Assembly: GCA_964502465.1 (NCBI GenBank) | Contig: CAZCWX010000538.1 | Location: 1-9,097 of the forward strand | Reading direction: 5' to 3' | Source of the DNA: CAZCWX01 sp964502465 | GTDB taxonomy: Bacteria > Desulfobacterota > Binatia > Bin18 | DNA length: 9,097 nucleotides | Shown: one piece after another, positions 1 to 6,541 of the stretch | Position numbering within the stretch: position 1 is the first letter of the stretch | How the letters are laid out: each line of letters begins with the position of its first letter | Notes under the pieces: generated by a model | Database searches by the model: none | What the model was told of the DNA's origin: nothing | The model's input: only the letters and a program-made list of their open reading frames with translations | Position numbers and translations under genes: made by a program

Positions 1-80
1 AGGTCGATGTGGCTTCGCCTGCCGGCGAACGGATTGCCAAAGGTTTGGTGACGTACAAGCTGGGGTACGGTGGGAAATAA
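1..80 (+). CDS. C-terminal fragment of an unidentified protein
   Basis: The frame starting at base 3 is open from the window edge to a TAA at 78-80. It gives about 25 residues, including SPAGERIAKGLVTYKLGYGGK in part, with a basic Gly/Lys tail. The codons are mostly G- or C-ending, as in the neighbouring genes. The residue mix looks like real protein, whereas frame 1 hits a stop early and frame 2 reads as Cys/Arg-rich nonsense. I do not recognise the family, and too little is present to assign a function. It would be transcribed in the same direction as the hydrolase gene, with a 131-bp gap between them. That it is coding is an inference from one open frame of modest length. Confidence 0.45.
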   Translation, partial: VDVASPAGERIAKGLVTYKLGYGGK

Positions 81-211
81 GCTTAGAGCAATGAGTGCAG
101 ACTGCGCTTGTGTTTCCCAGCGCTCAGGCGAGCTGTTTGTCTCAGCAGTCATGCCAGAGTGCAGGAAAGGGGAACAGGTAAAGCCCGGCAGAGAAGAAAC
201 AGGAGAGCAAT

Positions 212-1126
212 ATGGGCGAAATCAAAACTGGTGGAGTCCAGATGGTCCCAGTGGATGGGAAGTATCAGGTCTGGACGAAACAGGTGGGCTCAGGGCCAAT
301 CACCGTACTCACGCTCCATGGTGGACCCGGATGTACGCACGAGTACTTCGAGTGTTTTGAGGATTTTCTGCCGCAGCACGGCATGCAGTTCTTTTACTAT
401 GATCAACTCGGGTCAGCGTACTCCGATCAACCAGACGATCCCAATCTGTGGACGGTTGAACGTTTTCGCGAAGAAGTCGAGCAGGTCCGAGCCGCGTTAG
501 GATTAGAGCAGTTCTATCTGTATGGGCAATCGTGGGGTGGAATGTTGGGGATTGAATACGCCCTGAAGTATCAGCAGCACCTTAAGGGGCTTATCATCTC
601 AAACATGACCGCGAGTATCCCCTCGTATGTTGCTTACATTAACGAGCTCCGTCAGCAACTGCCGTCTGACCTCATCCGGACCATGGAGAAATATGAAGCA
701 ACCGGAGACTATAACGCCCGCGAATATACCGAGATTCTGTTCAGACACATTTATTCCCAGTATATCTGTCGAACTGATCCGTGGCCGGAACCGTTGAGGC
801 GGATGTTCCGGCACCTGAGTACGCCAGTCTACAACACCATGCAAGGGCCGAATGAGTTTGTCGTCACCGGCAACTTCAAGGATTGGGACCGATGGAATGA
901 CCTTCGCAAAATTACCGTGCCAACCTTGCTCTCGGTCGGACGCTTCGACACCATGCGGGTGGCAGACATCGAGCAAATGGGACACCTCATTCCTCGGTCG
1001 CGTGTGACTATTTGTGAACAGGGGAGCCACTGCGCCATGTACGATGATCAAGAAGCCTACTTTCGTGATATGATCCAATTTATTCAGGACGTTGAGACCG
1101 GAAGATTTGGACAGTCAACTTCGTGA
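212..1126 (+). CDS. Proline iminopeptidase-like alpha/beta hydrolase (peptidase family S33)
   Basis: This 304-residue cytoplasmic alpha/beta hydrolase has no signal peptide. It carries the marks of prolyl aminopeptidases. The oxyanion-hole motif HGGPG is at residues 36-40. The nucleophile elbow GQSWGG is at 105-110, with Ser107 as nucleophile. The probable acid is Asp246 in GRFDT and the histidine is His273 in GSHCAMYD. The YYDQLGSAYSD segment (62-72) after the HGGPG strand is also typical of the group. The length matches the 290-310 residues usual for proline-specific peptidases of this type. Family members remove N-terminal proline from peptides, but close relatives act as amino-acid amidases or on other small amides and esters, so the substrate is open. 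The ATG at 212 is preceded by AGGAGA at 201-206. It is the first gene of a probable four-gene run, with the cupin gene 29 bp downstream. Confidence 0.9.
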   Translation: MGEIKTGGVQMVPVDGKYQVWTKQVGSGPITVLTLHGGPGCTHEYFECFEDFLPQHGMQFFYYDQLGSAYSDQPDDPNLWTVERFREEVEQVRAALGLEQFYLYGQSWGGMLGIEYALKYQQHLKGLIISNMTASIPSYVAYINELRQQLPSDLIRTMEKYEATGDYNAREYTEILFRHIYSQYICRTDPWPEPLRRMFRHLSTPVYNTMQGPNEFVVTGNFKDWDRWNDLRKITVPTLLSVGRFDTMRVADIEQMGHLIPRSRVTICEQGSHCAMYDDQEAYFRDMIQFIQDVETGRFGQSTS

Positions 1127-1155
1127 GAATTGCAGTGCAATGAAGAGGAAGGCCT

Positions 1156-1548
1156 ATGAAGATTACGCGATTTTATGCCCTGGAGAATGGGGAATCTCGG
1201 TTCATGGAAGTAGATATTCCCTTCCAACATGAACAGAAAGATGCGGAAGGAAACATCCTTCGTTTCTCGAACGAATATATGTCCCCCAATGTCCGCTTTG
1301 TCGAACTTCCAGAAGGGCTCTCCCAAAGCTGGCACAATGCGCCGGCGCGGCAAATCGTTGTGGTTCTGTCCGGTGTATTGGAAGTCGGGACTACCGATAA
1401 ACAGATACGGCAGTGGAGGGCCGGCGAACTGTTCCTGGCTGACGACCTGACAGGTAAGGGCCACACGACCCGTGTCCTCAAAGGCCCGGCTCGCGTCATG
1501 TTTGCTCCGCTCCCAGCAGACTTTGCCACAGAACGGTGGTCAGCATAG
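1156..1548 (+). CDS. Small single-domain cupin protein
   Basis: This 130-residue protein is a one-domain beta-barrel cupin. Motif 1 is seen as WHNAPARQ (59-66) with VVVLSGVLEVG following, which supplies His60, Gln66 and Glu76. Motif 2 is GELFLADDLTGKGHTTRV (90-107), with His103 as the last expected metal ligand. The usual H-x-H pair of motif 1 is replaced by a single His followed by NAPARQ, which I recall as a common variant among small stand-alone cupins. Such proteins bind a divalent metal or small ligand; many have no known reaction, and none can be assigned here. The ATG is preceded by a purine-rich AGAGGAAGG at 1144-1152. It lies 29 bp after the peptidase-like gene and 66 bp before the acetyltransferase gene, with no visible terminator, so cotranscription is likely. 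Confidence 0.85.
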   Translation: MKITRFYALENGESRFMEVDIPFQHEQKDAEGNILRFSNEYMSPNVRFVELPEGLSQSWHNAPARQIVVVLSGVLEVGTTDKQIRQWRAGELFLADDLTGKGHTTRVLKGPARVMFAPLPADFATERWSA

Positions 1549-1614
1549 TTTTCTCCGCAGAGGTGTATGGCCGGTCATCTGTACACCCGGGACCTGCCTG
1601 CCAAGAGGTTCGTG

Positions 1615-2202
1615 ATGAGAAAAGTCACTCGGATTGAGACCACTCGCCTCTGGCTTCGCCCGCTGACGCGAGACGATGTGGAGGCAGTGTATCGCCTGTG
1701 GATTGACCCGGATGTGCGCAGATACCTCTGGGATGATCAAGTGATTTCTAGAGAGCACGCTGCGTCGATTATTGATGACAGCATCAAATTATCCACGAAG
1801 GACGGATACGGTTTGTGGGCAGTATTGCCAAGCAGAGAGACAATGTTGATCGGGTTCTGCGGCTATCTGTTCTTCCATGATCCGCCTGAATTACAGTTGC
1901 TCTATGGGATGGCTCCAGCATATTGGGGGAATGGGCTGACGACGGAAGCGGCGCGCGCCATGCTCCGGTATGGCTTTGAAGAATTAGGGTGTGATCGTAT
2001 CGTGGGCAGTACTGATGTGCCAAACATCGCTTCGGCGCGGGTGATGGAAAAAGCTGGCATGACATACGAGAAACGGCTGCTCATCCATAACCTCGATACG
2101 GTGTATTATGTGATAGCCCGTGAATCCTTCACACCTGACGACTCGTCATATCGAGTGGAACGCGAGGGGGAGAGCAGAAAACTTTTCCGTAGTGCTGGCT
2201 GA
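1615..2202 (+). CDS. GNAT-family N-acetyltransferase (RimJ/RimL-like)
   Basis: This 195-residue protein belongs to the GCN5-related acetyltransferase fold. It opens with the typical first strand ETTRLWLRPLTRDD (8-21). The acetyl-CoA pyrophosphate-binding loop is seen as YWGNGLTTEAA (103-113), a version of Q/R-x-x-G-x-G/A. The closing NIASARVMEKAGM (137-149) is the usual motif before the last strands. This architecture resembles the RimJ/RimL group, which acetylates N-terminal amino groups of proteins or small molecules; the acceptor is unknown here. An in-frame ATG at 1567 would add 16 residues, but its GAGG is only about 3 nt away. The ATG at 1615 has AAGAGG with 6-nt spacing and puts the first strand at the usual distance from the N terminus. 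The metallophosphoesterase gene follows after 15 bp. Confidence 0.88.
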   Translation: MRKVTRIETTRLWLRPLTRDDVEAVYRLWIDPDVRRYLWDDQVISREHAASIIDDSIKLSTKDGYGLWAVLPSRETMLIGFCGYLFFHDPPELQLLYGMAPAYWGNGLTTEAARAMLRYGFEELGCDRIVGSTDVPNIASARVMEKAGMTYEKRLLIHNLDTVYYVIARESFTPDDSSYRVEREGESRKLFRSAG

Positions 2203-2217
2203 AAAAAAGGACAAGCA

Positions 2218-2802
2218 ATGCGTATTGGCCTGCTCACAGACACCCATCTCCCCAGTACGATTCGTCATTTGTGGGATGAAGTGAAAGTCGCCTTTGCCGG
2301 TGTTGATCTGATCCTTCATGGTGGGGATATCGTCTCACCGCGTGTGCTGGACTGGTTAGAGGATCTTGCCCCAACCCTGGCTGCACGTGGAAACAACGAC
2401 GGTGGCTGGGAGGATCCGCGTATGCAGGATCTTCAGCTATTGGACCTCGAAGGCTGGCGCATTGCCCTGATTCACGACATGGAACCTGAGGACCGCCCTA
2501 TCAACTCTCTCAAAGACTGTCATCTCAAAGGTGCGCACGCTGATATTCTGATTACCGGCCACACGCATTTCGAGCGCCTCGACTATCGTGACGGCGTTTT
2601 ACAAATCAACACAGGCAGTCCGACACACCCCCATCTGTGGTCTACCCGTCTGGGGACCGTTGGTATCCTTGACCTGGCACCGGACACGATCACGGCTCGC
2701 ATCATCAGGCTTGGAGAGCTACCAGGGTTACCGAATCCCGGTACAGAATTCTTCTTCGATCTGGGGACGCAGCTTGTGGAGCAGGATAAGAAGAGAGGGT
2801 GA
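2218..2802 (+). CDS. YfcE/MJ0936-like metallophosphoesterase
   Basis: This 194-residue calcineurin-like phosphoesterase has all the metal-binding blocks in order. They are D8-x-H10 in LLTDTH, HGGD (34-37), GNND (58-61, where many relatives have GNCD or GNHD), His86 in LIHDM, and GHTH (114-117). NTGS (131-134) follows, as in the YfcE/MJ0936 group. These enzymes bind two divalent metals and hydrolyse phosphodiesters or phosphomonoesters in vitro; physiological substrates are mostly unknown. The C-terminal tail of about 25 residues after the last strand is a little longer than I expect for the core fold. The ATG has AAGGA at 2207-2211 with 6-nt spacing and lies 15 bp after the acetyltransferase stop, so translational linkage is plausible. 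It is the last gene of the four-gene run. Confidence 0.9.
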   Translation: MRIGLLTDTHLPSTIRHLWDEVKVAFAGVDLILHGGDIVSPRVLDWLEDLAPTLAARGNNDGGWEDPRMQDLQLLDLEGWRIALIHDMEPEDRPINSLKDCHLKGAHADILITGHTHFERLDYRDGVLQINTGSPTHPHLWSTRLGTVGILDLAPDTITARIIRLGELPGLPNPGTEFFFDLGTQLVEQDKKRG

Positions 2803-2823
2803 GCGATCTTCTCGGATCATGCT

Positions 2824-2829
2824 TATAAT
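2824..2829 (+). promoter_or_regulatory. Possible -10 box for the large regulator gene
   Basis: A perfect TATAAT lies in the 80-bp gap before the regulator gene, with an imperfect upstream TG element (TG two rather than one base before it). No recognisable -35 hexamer is present at 16-18 bp spacing. If used, the transcript would start near 2836, after the in-frame ATG at 2832. That would agree with translation starting at the GTG at 2883. The case rests on one hexamer in a short region and is weak. Confidence 0.3.
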
Positions 2830-2868
2830 TCATGTCAAACCCTTCCTCTGCATGTCACTCTGAGCGAG

Positions 2869-2875
2869 AGGAGGT
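2869..2875 (+). promoter_or_regulatory. Ribosome binding site that selects the GTG start at 2883
   Basis: AGGAGGT is a near-ideal Shine-Dalgarno and sits 7 nt before GTG 2883. The alternative in-frame ATG at 2832 has only pyrimidine- and A/T-rich sequence upstream. Starting there would also place this strong site inside the coding region. Confidence 0.8.
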
Positions 2876-2882
2876 CAACAGG

Positions 2883-5800
2883 GTGAAGACGCAACCAGAT
2901 GACCCTCACGGGGATCAATCAGTGCAAAGACAAACGGATGGAGTCTTGCACTTCGAGCCGTATCGACTGGACGTGGAGAATGAGCGATTGTGGCAAGGGA
3001 CACAGGCCGTACGGCTGACCGGGAAAGCCTTCGCAGTTTTGCGTCATTTGGCTCACCGTCCAAGCCGGTTGGTTTCCAAGAATGAGCTGTTTCGGGCTGT
3101 ATGGCCGGACACCGTCGTCAGTGAGACCACCCTCACGTCATGCATCAAAGAATTGCGCAAAGCCTTACAAGATGACGCGAAAGCCCCGCGCTATATCGAG
3201 ACCGTCCATCGGCGCGGATACCGGTTCATCGGGAAAGTTGTCAGTGATCAGAGGTCAGTGCTCAGTCCTCAACCAACTCCTCCTCATTCTCAACTGGCAA
3301 CTGGCAACTGGCAACTGAAAACTCCCCTCGTTGGTCGCGATGCAGAACTCACGCACCTTTCTCAATGGCTAGAAAAAGCGTTACGTGGTGAACGCCACAT
3401 TGGGTTCGTGACTGGTGAACCTGGGATCGGGAAAACGACGCTGGTAGAGTCCTTCCTTCGGGGGCTCGCGTCGGAAAACTACGGTATTCCCCTCTCACAT
3501 CCACAGACGCTAGACGCGAGATCCCAGACCCTGGACGCTAGTTTGTGGATTGGGCGTGGACAATGTATCGAGCAATACGGAGCCGGAGAAGCCTATCTGC
3601 CTGTACTCGAAGCCCTCGGGCGGCTGTGTCATGAAGCAGAGGGAGAGAAGGTGACAAAGCTGCTCCATCGCTATGCCCCAACCTGGCTGATGCAAATGCC
3701 AGCGCTGCTCAACGATGCGGAACGCGAAAGTCTCCAGCAGCAGGTGGGAGGTGGGACGCGCGAGCGCATGCTCCGCGAGATAGCTGAGGCGCTCGAAGCG
3801 CTGACGGCAGAGCGCACCCTGGTGCTGTGGCTTGAAGATCTCCACTGGAGTGACTATTCGACCCTGGAATTGCTTGCGGTGCTAGCACGACGGTCTGAGC
3901 GCGCACATCTGCTGGTGCTGGGCACCTATCGACCGGTCGAAGGGTTGGCGCACGACCATCCTTTACGGAGTGTCGTCCAGGAGTTGCACCTGCATGGTCA
4001 CTGCCAGGAACTGGCGTTGAGTTTTCTCTCTGAGGACGCCGTGAGGCAATATCTCACGCAGAGATTTGCTGACAGACCGTTGCCCGCGGGTTTAGAACAG
4101 GTTATTCACCGCCACACCGAGGGCAGTCCATTGTTTATGGTGCATGTGACCGATTATTTGCTGAGTCAGGGCCTGCTCGAGAAAGACGAAGCCGTACCAT
4201 CACGGCAAATCCTGGACAGTGCAGAGATTGGGGTGCCGGAAAACCTCCGGCGCTTGATTGAGCGCCAGATCGAGCAGACGAGCACTGAGGAACGGGAAGT
4301 CTTAGCGGCGGCCAGCGTGGTGGGTGCAGAGTTTGCTGCAACGGCTGTAGCGGCTGGGCTTGGAGTGGAAGGAGAGACGGTAGAAGAGGCGTGTGAAGGC
4401 TTAGTACGGCGGGGACAATTCCTTAAAGGATTAGGGACAACAGACTGGCCAGACGGCACGCTGGCGGCGCACTATCGTTTCATCCACACCCTTTACCAGG
4501 ACGTATTGTACGATCGCGTCCCGCCAGGGCGGCGCGCGCGCTTGCACTTGCGGATTGGCGAACGGCAAGAACGTGCCTATCAACGTCGATTGGGTGAGGT
4601 GGCAGCAGAACTCGCTGTCCACTTTGAGCGTGGCCGAGATTACCAGCGGGCCATCCAGTATCATGGGCAGGCAGCGCAGAACGCCATGTGGGTCTACGCG
4701 TATCACGAGGCGATCGATCACCTCAACAAGGGCTTAGCCTTGCTTGCCTCTGTCCCGGAGTCTGCTGAACGCACCCAACAAGAGCTGGCGTTGCAGGTCG
4801 GCCTGAGCCTCTCGTTAATGCACACCCAAGGCTTTATCGCTCCGAGAGTCGAGCAGGCGTACAGCCGGGTTCGCGTGCTATGCCAGGCAGTGGGAGATTC
4901 CCAGCAGCGTTTTGCTGCACTGTGGGGATTGCGCAATTTTCATACGCTGCGCGGCGAGTTGCCGGCTACCCGCACGGTGGCGCAGGAGTTGCTTGAGCGA
5001 GTGGCACAGTCTCAGATGCTCTCCCTGCTACCGGAGGCTCACCTCGGGCTCGGTGCGACGTTATTTCTCTTGGGGGAATGCGTGACGGCCCGCAGACATA
5101 TTGAACAGAGTCTGACGCTGTACGATCCACAGCTGCCCCAGCAGCGGGTGTTCCTCACGGGGCAGGACCCGCGCGCCAGTGGTCTCGCGCATTTCGCGCT
5201 TCTTTTATGGGTACTGGGCTATCCAGACCAGGCACGGGAACAGAGCCGCCAGGCCCTAGGGCTGGCCCACGACGCGCGGTTCCCCTACAGCCAAGCCCTC
5301 GCCTTGAACTTCGCGGCGATTCTCCATTTGGGCTACCGGGACGCTCAAGAAGTAGAGCACCTCGCAGCTGCCTCGCGATCCCTTGCACGGGAGTGTGGTT
5401 TTGTCCATCTGATGGTGATGGGGATGGTGTTACAAGGGTGGGCATTGGTAATGCAAGACAAGAATCAGGAAGGCATTGCCCTCATGCAGACGGGACTCGA
5501 TCGGCAGCGCGCTCTAGGGATTAGGATTGGCGAGGTCTACTATCAGATGCTGCTGGCCGACGCGTACGCCAGGATAGGACAGGTCGAGACAGGCATGCAC
5601 GCGTTAGCCGCGGCCTTCGCGGCGGTCGAAAAAACCGAAGAGCGTACCTACGAGGCCGAACTGTATCGACTGAAGGGCGAGCTTACGCTCTCCCAGTCGA
5701 GCGTCCAGCGTCGAGCGTCCAGCGCCGCCAACCCCCAAGTGGAAGCCGAAGCATGTTTTCTCCAAGCGGTTGAAATAGCGCGTCGCCAAAGCGCGAAGTC

Positions 5801-5969
5801 ATTGGAACTGCGGGCAGTGATGAGTCTCGGTCGCTTGTGGCAACGTCAGGGCAAGAGAGCGGACGCCGCCCGCAAGTTGGAAGAGATCTATAACTGGTTT
5901 ACGGAGGGATTTGACACCGCCGACTTGCGCGAGGCCAAATCCCTGCTGGCCGAACTGACTGACCCGTGA
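2883..5969 (+). CDS. Large winged-helix / AAA ATPase / TPR transcriptional regulator
   Basis: This is a 1028-residue protein starting at GTG. Residues 22-117 form an OmpR/CadC-type winged-helix DNA-binding domain, with recognition-helix region ETTLTSCIKELRKAL (81-95) and the C-terminal hairpin YIETVHRRGYRFIG (104-117). Residues 120-147 are a repeat-encoded linker. An AAA/STAND-like ATPase follows, with Walker A GEPGIGKT (178-185), Walker B ending LEDLHWSD (317-324) and TEGSPLF (412-418). After about residue 455 comes a helical region including YRFIHTLYQDVLYDRV (531-546). From about 575 to the end is a long TPR superhelix closing with WFTEGFDTADLREAKSLLAEL. Such proteins resemble MalT- or SARP-type signal-transduction ATPases: a ligand or protein is sensed through the TPRs and nucleotide state controls DNA binding. 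No membrane segment or cyclase domain is visible. Ligand and target genes are unknown. Three 7-bp-period tracts lie at loops. Confidence 0.92.
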   Translation: MKTQPDDPHGDQSVQRQTDGVLHFEPYRLDVENERLWQGTQAVRLTGKAFAVLRHLAHRPSRLVSKNELFRAVWPDTVVSETTLTSCIKELRKALQDDAKAPRYIETVHRRGYRFIGKVVSDQRSVLSPQPTPPHSQLATGNWQLKTPLVGRDAELTHLSQWLEKALRGERHIGFVTGEPGIGKTTLVESFLRGLASENYGIPLSHPQTLDARSQTLDASLWIGRGQCIEQYGAGEAYLPVLEALGRLCHEAEGEKVTKLLHRYAPTWLMQMPALLNDAERESLQQQVGGGTRERMLREIAEALEALTAERTLVLWLEDLHWSDYSTLELLAVLARRSERAHLLVLGTYRPVEGLAHDHPLRSVVQELHLHGHCQELALSFLSEDAVRQYLTQRFADRPLPAGLEQVIHRHTEGSPLFMVHVTDYLLSQGLLEKDEAVPSRQILDSAEIGVPENLRRLIERQIEQTSTEEREVLAAASVVGAEFAATAVAAGLGVEGETVEEACEGLVRRGQFLKGLGTTDWPDGTLAAHYRFIHTLYQDVLYDRVPPGRRARLHLRIGERQERAYQRRLGEVAAELAVHFERGRDYQRAIQYHGQAAQNAMWVYAYHEAIDHLNKGLALLASVPESAERTQQELALQVGLSLSLMHTQGFIAPRVEQAYSRVRVLCQAVGDSQQRFAALWGLRNFHTLRGELPATRTVAQELLERVAQSQMLSLLPEAHLGLGATLFLLGECVTARRHIEQSLTLYDPQLPQQRVFLTGQDPRASGLAHFALLLWVLGYPDQAREQSRQALGLAHDARFPYSQALALNFAAILHLGYRDAQEVEHLAAASRSLARECGFVHLMVMGMVLQGWALVMQDKNQEGIALMQTGLDRQRALGIRIGEVYYQMLLADAYARIGQVETGMHALAAAFAAVEKTEERTYEAELYRLKGELTLSQSSVQRRASSAANPQVEAEACFLQAVEIARRQSAKSLELRAVMSLGRLWQRQGKRADAARKLEEIYNWFTEGFDTADLREAKSLLAELTDP
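3240..3323 (+). repeat. Heptanucleotide-period tract encoding the interdomain linker
   Basis: Read in 7-bp steps from 3240, the 84 bases fall into 12 heptamers. The first four are variants of GTCAGTG, two irregular ones lie in the middle, and the end is CTCAACT, GGCAACT three times, then GAAAACT. A 27-bp stretch (3291-3317) is perfectly 7-periodic. The tract translates to 28 residues (120-147 from the GTG) of low-complexity sequence such as SQLATGNWQLKT. It lies exactly between the winged helix and the LVGRD start of the ATPase domain. Because 12 x 7 is a multiple of 3, the frame is kept. Confidence 0.85.
3504..3541 (+). repeat. Second 7-bp-period tract in the regulator (21-bp imperfect direct repeat)
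   Basis: The 17-mers at 3504-3520 and 3525-3541 match at 14 of 17 positions, at a 21-bp period. Each is itself made of heptamers: CAGACGC, TAGACGC, GAGATCC, CAGACCC, TGGACGC. The translation repeats QTLDA at a 7-residue spacing (residues 208-220 from the GTG). It falls between the helix after Walker A and the strand LWIGRGQC. As I recall, relatives have a shorter connection there. Confidence 0.7.
5696..5723 (+). repeat. Third 7-bp-period tract in the regulator (14-bp perfect tandem duplication)
   Basis: Two perfect 14-bp copies are adjacent. Each is made of GTCGAGC followed by GTCCAGC, so the tract is four GTCSAGC heptamers. It encodes part of the Ser/Gln/Arg-rich stretch between YRLKGELTL and VEAEACFLQAVEIA. 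This is the expected turn between the two helices of a C-terminal TPR. Confidence 0.75.
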
Positions 5970-5977
5970 GCTGCACT

Positions 5978-6022
5978 GAAAATTCGGCTTGTCTGTGCTG
6001 CCAGTATTCTCACTCCTTTTTT
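5978..6022 (+). terminator. Weak candidate rho-independent terminator after the regulator gene
   Basis: Nine bases after the regulator stop, GAAAATTCGGC (5978-5988) can pair imperfectly with GCCAGTATTCTC (6000-6011) around an 11-nt loop. There are about two mismatches and one bulge. ACTCC follows, then six T residues (6017-6022). The position is right, but the stem is imperfect and 5 nt separate it from the T run, so efficiency is doubtful. Confidence 0.35.
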
Positions 6023-6056
6023 GGCGACGGCGATCGCGCGTGTTCGTACGAGAACC

Positions 6057-6073
6057 GCCCGGATCGCCCGGGC
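6057..6073. other. Short GC hairpin in the convergent intergenic region
   Basis: GCCCGG (6057-6062) and CCGGGC (6068-6073) form a perfect 6-bp stem around ATCGC. No T run follows on either strand, so it is not a standard intrinsic terminator. It lies 40 bp beyond the stop of the minus-strand exported protein and could stabilise the 3' end of that transcript or be incidental. Confidence 0.4.
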
Positions 6074-6112
6074 AATTGAGTTCGGTGGTGACGGATAGCG
6101 TCAATCTTGACC

Positions 6113-6526
6113 TCACTGTTTCATGTCCCACGCTTGAATGAGTTCGTCGAGCGTGTACTGCAAAGCGTTCAGCTCCTGCTGGAGTTGGTAGGCATCTGAA
6201 CGGGTGAACTCACCTGCTCTGCCAAGCTGGGAAACGACGTCTCGAAATGTTTCTTGCCAAATGAACCACCGCTCTGCGATGTCAGGTGGACAAGTGAGAC
6301 ACACCGGCCAGAGCTCGATTGCCGAGAATTCACAGAAGGGCAGTTTCCGACAGGTACGGGGATCTTTCTCATCAAGACACACGATCAGCTCTACACAGTC
6401 AGCCTGCGCCCGAGGAGGCCAGAAGACACCACTGACGAGCACCAATCCCAGGGCCACACTTGTCGACAGCACGCCCCAGGATTTCCAGCGCCTCATGACA
6501 CCTTTTTTGTCAAAGAACTCTGCCAT
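6113..6526 (-). CDS. Small exported six-cysteine protein of unknown function
   Basis: This is a 137-residue protein. The N terminus has basic residues (KK, RR, K) followed by a hydrophobic core SVALGLVLVSGVF (23-35) and AQA before Asp43, a good signal peptidase I site after residue 42. The predicted mature part, about 95 residues, begins with a compact cysteine region: C44, C50, C59, C65, C76, C79. All six cysteines lie outside the signal and include one C-x-x-C. An acidic helical tail follows, with possible heptads in QLQQELNALQYTLDELIQAW. It is probably periplasmic or secreted, with disulfides or bound metal. No lipobox is seen at C44. The frame is open far upstream to 7285, but the ATG at 6526 has a perfect AAGGAGG 7 nt before it, and the upstream part overlaps the opposite gene. 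I do not recognise the family. Confidence 0.75.
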   Translation of the reverse strand: MAEFFDKKGVMRRWKSWGVLSTSVALGLVLVSGVFWPPRAQADCVELIVCLDEKDPRTCRKLPFCEFSAIELWPVCLTCPPDIAERWFIWQETFRDVVSQLGRAGEFTRSDAYQLQQELNALQYTLDELIQAWDMKQ

Positions 6527-6533
6527 AATTGAA

Positions 6534-6540
6534 CCTCCTT
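6534..6540 (-). promoter_or_regulatory. Strong ribosome binding site for the exported protein
   Basis: On the minus strand AAGGAGG precedes ATG 6526 by 7 nt. It fixes the start of the six-cysteine protein despite the much longer open frame upstream. Confidence 0.85.
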
Positions 6541-6541
6541 G

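Noticed and set aside
1567..1614. ATG at 1567 as start of the acetyltransferase
   Set aside because: GAGG is only about 3 nt away, and the extra 16 residues do not belong to the fold. ATG 1615 has better spacing.
2832..2882. ATG at 2832 as start of the large regulator
   Set aside because: No ribosome site precedes it, while GTG 2883 has AGGAGGT at 7 nt and is closer to the domain start.
5155..5524. Overlapping frames rich in Pro, Gly and Arg on both strands
   Set aside because: Low-complexity shadows inside the TPR region of the regulator gene.
6030..6037. GCGATCGC palindrome, identical to the cyanobacterial HIP1 octamer
   Set aside because: I noted only this copy; HIP1 would recur about every kilobase or more often in HIP1-rich genomes, so chance is more likely.
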